Source: Anaerolineae bacterium
GTDB taxonomy: Bacteria > Chloroflexota > Anaerolineae > J102
Reading direction: 5' to 3'
Length of the DNA stretch: 11,290 nucleotides
Assembly: GCA_015493675.1 (NCBI GenBank)
Contig: WGCR01000399.1
Coordinates: 1 to 11,290, forward strand
A program made the translations under genes and the position numbers. The notes below the pieces were generated by a model. The model was not told the origin of the DNA. It searched no databases and worked only from the letters and a program-made list of their open reading frames with translations. Of this stretch, positions 8,039 through 11,290 are shown one piece after another (the first letter of the stretch is position 1; each line of letters opens with the position of its first letter).

Positions 8039-8746
8039 ATGCCCCAACCTAATGCTACGCTTGAAGACCTGGAAATCATTCTGCACGAGCAGGAAGGTTG
8101 TCCCATTTGCCATTATGGCAGGCAATCGGGCCGGAAATATCTTGATGGCGTGATGTATGAAAGCGTCAATGATTTCGGCCTGCGCCAGCGATTGATCAAA
8201 AATATGGGTTTTTGTGAGTTTCACAGCCAGGAAATGTTGACTTTTCCGGGAGCAAAGCTGGGCGCGGCCATTATCGAACAGGCTATGCTCAAGGAGGCGT
8301 TGCGGCGGATGGAGGCGACGTCGCCCGGGCGCAATTCTTTCTTCTCCCGAGGCTCCAAAAGCGAGCCCTCCCATTCTACGCCAGATCGCAACACCTGTCC
8401 CGCCTGCCTGCATGAACAGGCCAGCGAGCGCCGGGCCATCGAGGAACTGCTGGCCCATTGGGATGACGACTGGGTGGGCTTGTTGGAAAAATCGGGCGGA
8501 ATGTGCTTTAATCACTTTGTCTTGGCGTTGTATCTGGCCCCGAAAGCGACGGCCAAAACCCTCAAGCAGATGCACGAGCGCCAGTGGCGGGAACTCATCG
8601 TCCAACTGGATGAATTCATCCGCAAGCAGGATTATCGTTTTCGACATGAGGCCATCAGCGAGGAGGAGGGCGTCGCTTCCCGTCGCACCATCGCCATCCT
8701 TACCGGCGAACCCCGCAGCGTCATCCAAACCAAACTTGTGACCTGA
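8039..8746 (+). CDS. DUF6062 family protein with two putative zinc sites
   Basis: It is 235 residues long and, from memory of the family pattern, a DUF6062 protein of unknown function. Two similar cysteine/histidine modules are visible: C21-P-I-C24 with C59-x-x-H62 (GFCEFH), and C120-P-A-C123 with C156-x-x-H159 (MCFNH). Each resembles a four-ligand zinc site, and the near-equal spacing suggests an internal duplication. The C-terminal RKQDYRFRHE segment also fits the family. It is predicted to be cytosolic, with no signal peptide or membrane segment. It begins 36 bases after the receiver/ATP-grasp gene with no terminator or clear promoter between, so the two are probably co-transcribed. There is no convincing ribosome-binding site before the ATG. 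It converges with xthA, leaving only 45 bases between the stops and no T-rich terminator. Confidence 0.82.
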   Translation: MPQPNATLEDLEIILHEQEGCPICHYGRQSGRKYLDGVMYESVNDFGLRQRLIKNMGFCEFHSQEMLTFPGAKLGAAIIEQAMLKEALRRMEATSPGRNSFFSRGSKSEPSHSTPDRNTCPACLHEQASERRAIEELLAHWDDDWVGLLEKSGGMCFNHFVLALYLAPKATAKTLKQMHERQWRELIVQLDEFIRKQDYRFRHEAISEEEGVASRRTIAILTGEPRSVIQTKLVT

Positions 8747-8791
8747 TCATCATGGCAAAATCGAAGCGACCGGTCGTCCTCCGAAGCATGA

Positions 8792-9589
8792 TCACCAGTC
8801 TGTCAGAATCTTCAGGCCCACCGGGCAGTGATCGCTGCCCATGACGTCGGTGAAGATGAGGACGTCGGTCATCCGGGGCATCAGCTCACGGGCCGCGAAG
8901 AAATAATCGATACGCCAGCCCACGTTGCGCTCCCGGGCCCGGGTGGGCATCGACCACCAGGTGTACATCTCCGCCCGGTCGGGATAAAAATGGCGGAATA
9001 CGTCCACATAGCCCGCGGCTACGACCTTATCCAGCCACTCCCGCTCCTCTGGCAGAAAACCGGTAGTCTTCTGGTTGGTCTTGGGATGCGTGAGGTCGAT
9101 GGGCTTGTGGGCGGTGTTTACATCCCCGCAGAAGATGATGTTTCGACCTCGGGCCCGCATCTCTTCCATCTTCGCCAAAAACGCATCGTAAAAAGCCAGT
9201 TTGAAGGGCACGCGGCTGTGATCGCGGCCGCCGTTGGGGAAATAGCAGTTCACCAGGGTGAAATCGGGATAATGGGCGATGATGGTGCGGCCCTCCTGAT
9301 CGAATTCGGGATCGCCCAGGCCAAAGATGACCTCGTCCGGCTCCTGGCGGGTGAGCAGGCCCGTGCCGCTGTATCCTTTTTTGCGGATGGAATGATTCCA
9401 GTAGGCGTGATAGCCCTCGGGCTGCCGCAGATCGGCCGGAATCTGATGCGCCTCGGCCCGGGTTTCCTGTAAACAGAGGATATCGGGCGATGCTTCGGCC
9501 AGCCAGTCCATAAAGCCTTTCTTGTAAACCGCGCGCACGCCGTTGACGTTCCAGGAGATGAGAAGACGTTCTGTCATAGCGTCATTCAT
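8792..9589 (-). CDS. xthA: Exodeoxyribonuclease III (AP endonuclease, ExoA/Xth family)
   Basis: This enzyme cleaves DNA at abasic sites and removes nucleotides from 3' ends in base-excision repair. It has 265 residues, the normal size. The family's catalytic residues are all present: Asn14 in SWNVNG, Glu42 in LQETR, Tyr116 in CYFPNG, Asp156/Asn158 in CGDVNTAH, and Asp253/His254 in GSDHCPV. The start at 9589 was chosen because its ATGA overlaps the TGA stop of the upstream phosphatase gene and GGTGA lies six bases before it. An ATG at 9595 and one at 9577 are alternatives. The overlap implies co-transcription and probably coupled translation with the phosphatase. No terminator with a T-run is seen after the gene. 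Confidence 0.95.
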   Translation of the reverse strand: MNDAMTERLLISWNVNGVRAVYKKGFMDWLAEASPDILCLQETRAEAHQIPADLRQPEGYHAYWNHSIRKKGYSGTGLLTRQEPDEVIFGLGDPEFDQEGRTIIAHYPDFTLVNCYFPNGGRDHSRVPFKLAFYDAFLAKMEEMRARGRNIIFCGDVNTAHKPIDLTHPKTNQKTTGFLPEEREWLDKVVAAGYVDVFRHFYPDRAEMYTWWSMPTRARERNVGWRIDYFFAARELMPRMTDVLIFTDVMGSDHCPVGLKILTDW

Positions 9590-10221
9590 TGCCATTCACC
9601 CAGGTTGCCAATGTCCTGCAAGTGGGAAGTGTCAGAGAAGAATTCGAGATGTGGCGCGGGATCGAATACCAGCTTGCTCAGCGATGCGTTGAGCATCTGG
9701 TATTGTCGCCAGGTATCGCCGCTGTGGTCTATCAGCATGGACAGAGCGGTGGCCAGGGCGCCGCCATGCCCGACTACTGCCACGGTCTCTCCCGCGTGCT
9801 TTTGGGTGATGGTCTGGAAGCTGTGGAGCAGGCGCATGGCAAATTGCCGAGGCGATTCGCCGCCGGGCGGGGTGAAATCAGGATCTTCAGCCATGCGGGT
9901 CCAGAGGTGTTTTTCATCCTTCAGTTGTTCGTATGTCAGGCCCTCCCAGTCGCCCAGATGATACTCGGCCAGGCCCGGATCGAGGATGACCGGGACATCA
10001 CTCAAGGCCTGGGACACCGCGTCCGCGGTTTGTCGAGCGCGGCGCAGGGGGCTGCTGTAGATGATGCTGATGGGAAGCTGTTCCCGGGCGATGCGCTGGG
10101 CCAGCGCCTGGGCCTGGGCCAGACCTCGTTGGTTCAAGGGACTGTCGGTGGAGCCTTGCCACACGCCCGCGACATTGGCGTCGGTCTCGCCGTGGCGCAT
10201 GAGATAGAGTGTTGTGGGCAT
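9586..10221 (-). CDS. Histidine phosphatase family protein (phosphoglycerate mutase-like)
   Basis: It is 211 residues long. The N-terminal LMRHGETDAN supplies the phospho-accepting His10 and Arg9. SSPLRRARQTA carries Arg60, LAEYHLGDWEG carries the probable acid Glu86, and VVGHGGALATAL carries the second histidine His152, so the catalytic set is complete. Members of this branch include cofactor-dependent phosphoglycerate mutases, alpha-ribazole phosphatase (CobC) and broad phosphatases. Without cobalamin genes nearby the substrate is unassigned. The protein is cytosolic. The start at 10221 gives RHG at the usual distance from the N-terminus, but the upstream bases are C-rich with no Shine-Dalgarno match. 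It is the first gene of a two-gene unit with xthA, divergent from rsmG. Confidence 0.9.
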   Translation of the reverse strand: MPTTLYLMRHGETDANVAGVWQGSTDSPLNQRGLAQAQALAQRIAREQLPISIIYSSPLRRARQTADAVSQALSDVPVILDPGLAEYHLGDWEGLTYEQLKDEKHLWTRMAEDPDFTPPGGESPRQFAMRLLHSFQTITQKHAGETVAVVGHGGALATALSMLIDHSGDTWRQYQMLNASLSKLVFDPAPHLEFFSDTSHLQDIGNLGEWQ

Positions 10222-10266
10222 CGAATGTGTGAGGGGGGAGATTGGAGATGGGCGATTTGAACGCCG

Positions 10267-10279
10267 GTGATCCTATCAC
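10267..10279. promoter_or_regulatory. Small dyad GTGAT-CCT-ATCAC (possible operator)
   Basis: GTGAT and ATCAC are exact inverted repeats around a 3-base centre, about 46 bases before the phosphatase start. A weak leftward -10-like TAGGAT lies within it. An arm of five bases can occur by chance, so this is only a candidate. Confidence 0.2.
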
Positions 10280-10351
10280 ATCCCGGGAGAAAGAAGAAAA
10301 CAGACGCCATGAGGGGCTGCAAATCGATAAGGATGGAAATATGTGGCGCCA

Positions 10352-10451
10352 GGTGCGACGCACTTGCGATGATCCGTGGCCGCGTCAGACCAAGTTCTAG
10401 CGGAAATCTGGCGAGGCGTCAGGCCAACGCCAGTCGCAAGTGCGTCGCACC
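10352..10451. repeat. 100-bp element with perfect 18-bp terminal inverted repeats
   Basis: GGTGCGACGCACTTGCGA (10352-10369) and TCGCAAGTGCGTCGCACC (10434-10451) are exact inverted repeats. Each arm contains its own palindrome, GTGCG-A/T-CGCAC. The 64-base interior carries a near direct repeat, GCGTCAGACCAA and GCGTCAGGCCAA (starting at 10382 and 10417), plus a small GGCGT/ACGCC stem. It is too short to encode protein. It may be a MITE/REP-like repeat or a long structured RNA or operator pair. No flanking target duplication is obvious. Confidence 0.65.
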
Positions 10452-10508
10452 CTGAATGCGGTTATTTGCCAGAACGTACAGGCGGATACCGGACAGATCG
10501 ATCTGGTG

Positions 10509-10514
10509 TATAAT
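10509..10514 (+). promoter_or_regulatory. -10 box upstream of rsmG
   Basis: A perfect TATAAT lies 47 bases before the rsmG ATG. The expected -35 position (around 10486-10491, ATACCG) matches poorly, so the promoter is only partly supported. Confidence 0.4.
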
Positions 10515-10561
10515 AAATCATCCCAATCTTCCCATCATCCCAATCTCTACCTCCAACGCTC

Positions 10562-11290
10562 ATGCCCTGGCAAACATTTGCCCGACACGCCCGCGAGATG
10601 GGCATCCCCCTCACGCCTGCGCAGCTCGATCTATTCCAGCGCTATACGCAGATGCTGCTGGACGCCAATCGCCGCGTCAATCTCACGGCGCTGCGGGATG
10701 AATCCGCTCTCATCGCCAAGTTTCATCTGGATGCGCTGGCTCTGATTCCGGTCATCGCCCGCTACGCAGGCCTCGCGCCCAACGCATTATGCGCGCAGCC
10801 GTGGCGGGCCGCTGACGTGGGCTCGGGCGGGGGCGCGCCCGCCATCCCCCTGGCCATCGTCTGGCCCGAACTGCGTTACACGCTGATCGAATCCATCACC
10901 AAAAAGGCCAGATTTTTGGCCGAGACGGCAGAGGCTCTGGCCCTGCCCCTGACCGTGGTCAATGCCCGAGCCGAGGACGCGGGCCGGGCGTCAGCGCACC
11001 GCCAGCGCTACGATCTGGTGACGGCGCGGGCGGTGGCGGCGCTGCCCGCGCTGGTGGAGCTGACCCTGCCCCTGGCCTGCGTCGGCGGGCTCATCGTCCT
11101 GCCCAAGGGCCCGAAGGCGCAGGAGGAAGCGGATGCGGCCTCTCGGGCCATCCAACTGCTGGGGGGCGAGTTGGCAGGCGTGGAGCGGGTAATGATTCCA
11201 GGCGTGGAGGCGACGCGGATGGTGGTGGTTATCCGCAAAACCGCGCCTACGCCCGAGGCGTATCCGCGGCGGGCGGGGATGCCCGGGCGC
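10562..11290 (+). CDS. rsmG: 16S rRNA (guanine527-N7)-methyltransferase RsmG (GidB), 3'-partial
   Basis: It methylates N7 of G527 in the 530 loop of 16S rRNA using S-adenosylmethionine; loss of this activity gives low-level streptomycin resistance in several bacteria. The frame is open from ATG 10562 to the window edge, 243 codons. The last residues, TPEAYPRRAGMPGR, match the usual RsmG C-terminus, so only a few codons are missing. Visible features: NLTALRDESALIAKFHLDAL (the family's 'NLT...HhlDSL' region, 40-59), the SAM-binding glycine loop ADVGSGGGAPAIPLA (84-98), the acidic end of strand 2 at Glu110 (LIES), and VTARAVA at 153-159. Two glycines usual in the family (PGIPLA) are read as PAIPLA here. 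No Shine-Dalgarno match precedes the ATG. The gene is strongly GC-rich. The family call is secure. Confidence 0.93.
   Translation, partial: MPWQTFARHAREMGIPLTPAQLDLFQRYTQMLLDANRRVNLTALRDESALIAKFHLDALALIPVIARYAGLAPNALCAQPWRAADVGSGGGAPAIPLAIVWPELRYTLIESITKKARFLAETAEALALPLTVVNARAEDAGRASAHRQRYDLVTARAVAALPALVELTLPLACVGGLIVLPKGPKAQEEADAASRAIQLLGGELAGVERVMIPGVEATRMVVVIRKTAPTPEAYPRRAGMPGR

Larger units (their letters stand above)
10222..10561. other. Divergent intergenic region between phosphatase and rsmG
   Basis: This 340-base spacer has no convincing coding sequence. It holds a small dyad near the phosphatase, a 100-bp inverted-repeat element in the middle and a -10-like box before rsmG, each listed separately. 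The stretch 10280-10351 shows nothing recognisable. Confidence 0.6.

Noticed and set aside
8747..8791. Inverted repeat TGATCAT/ATGATCA and the palindrome CGACCGGTCG between the convergent DUF6062 and xthA genes, considered as a terminator
   Set aside because: Short arms, partly inside the stop codons, and no T-run on either strand.
8828..9472. 214-residue plus-strand frame opposite xthA
   Set aside because: Shadow of xthA, whose catalytic residues are all present on the other strand.
9589..10260. 223-residue plus-strand frame opposite the histidine phosphatase
   Set aside because: Shadow of a gene with complete RHG and H152 motifs; no start signal.

Overview
The window carries ordinary bacterial chromosome genes: molybdenum hydroxylase, glutamate dehydrogenase, exonuclease III, histidine phosphatase and RsmG. 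It also holds a less usual pair, a receiver/ATP-grasp protein of about 994 residues followed by a DUF6062 zinc-site protein. A form II CoxL-like hydroxylase, a PPDK-N-domain protein with receiver-like N-terminal domains and DUF6062 together best fit Chloroflexota (Anaerolineae/Caldilineae-like). That assignment is inferred from gene families and is not proven by a marker gene. Base composition is uneven: the ends (molybdenum hydroxylase, xthA, rsmG) are GC-rich, while the UPF0158 gene and much of the receiver/ATP-grasp gene are visibly richer in A/T.

Layout. 1-2245 (+): catalytic molybdopterin subunit of a xanthine dehydrogenase-family enzyme, cut off at its 5' end. 2246-2370: spacer with short direct repeats and a 13-bp inverted repeat. 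2371-2799 (+): UPF0158 family protein. About 2859-3029 (+): C-terminal remnant of a GNAT acetyltransferase. 2994-3086: two terminator hairpins reading leftward. 3117-4466 (-): NADP-type glutamate dehydrogenase gdhA. 4467-5017: divergent regulatory region with a candidate leftward promoter, three strong hairpins in the predicted gdhA leader, a rightward terminator-like hairpin and a good rightward promoter. 5018-8002 (+): two receiver-like domains plus a PEP/pyruvate-binding ATP-grasp domain. 8039-8746 (+): DUF6062 protein with two CxxC...CxxH modules. 8792-9589 (-) and 9586-10221 (-): xthA and a histidine phosphatase, overlapping by 4 bases. 10222-10561: divergent spacer with a 100-bp element bounded by perfect 18-bp inverted repeats. 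10562-11290 (+): rsmG, cut off a few codons before its end.

How the genes work together. Three transcription units can be argued: the receiver/ATP-grasp gene with DUF6062 (36-base gap, same strand), the phosphatase with xthA (ATGA overlap), and gdhA alone with its own promoter, structured leader and tandem terminators. The most unusual biology is the receiver/ATP-grasp + DUF6062 pair, whose function I cannot assign, and the structured gdhA leader. No tRNA, rRNA, CRISPR array, transposase or phage gene was seen.
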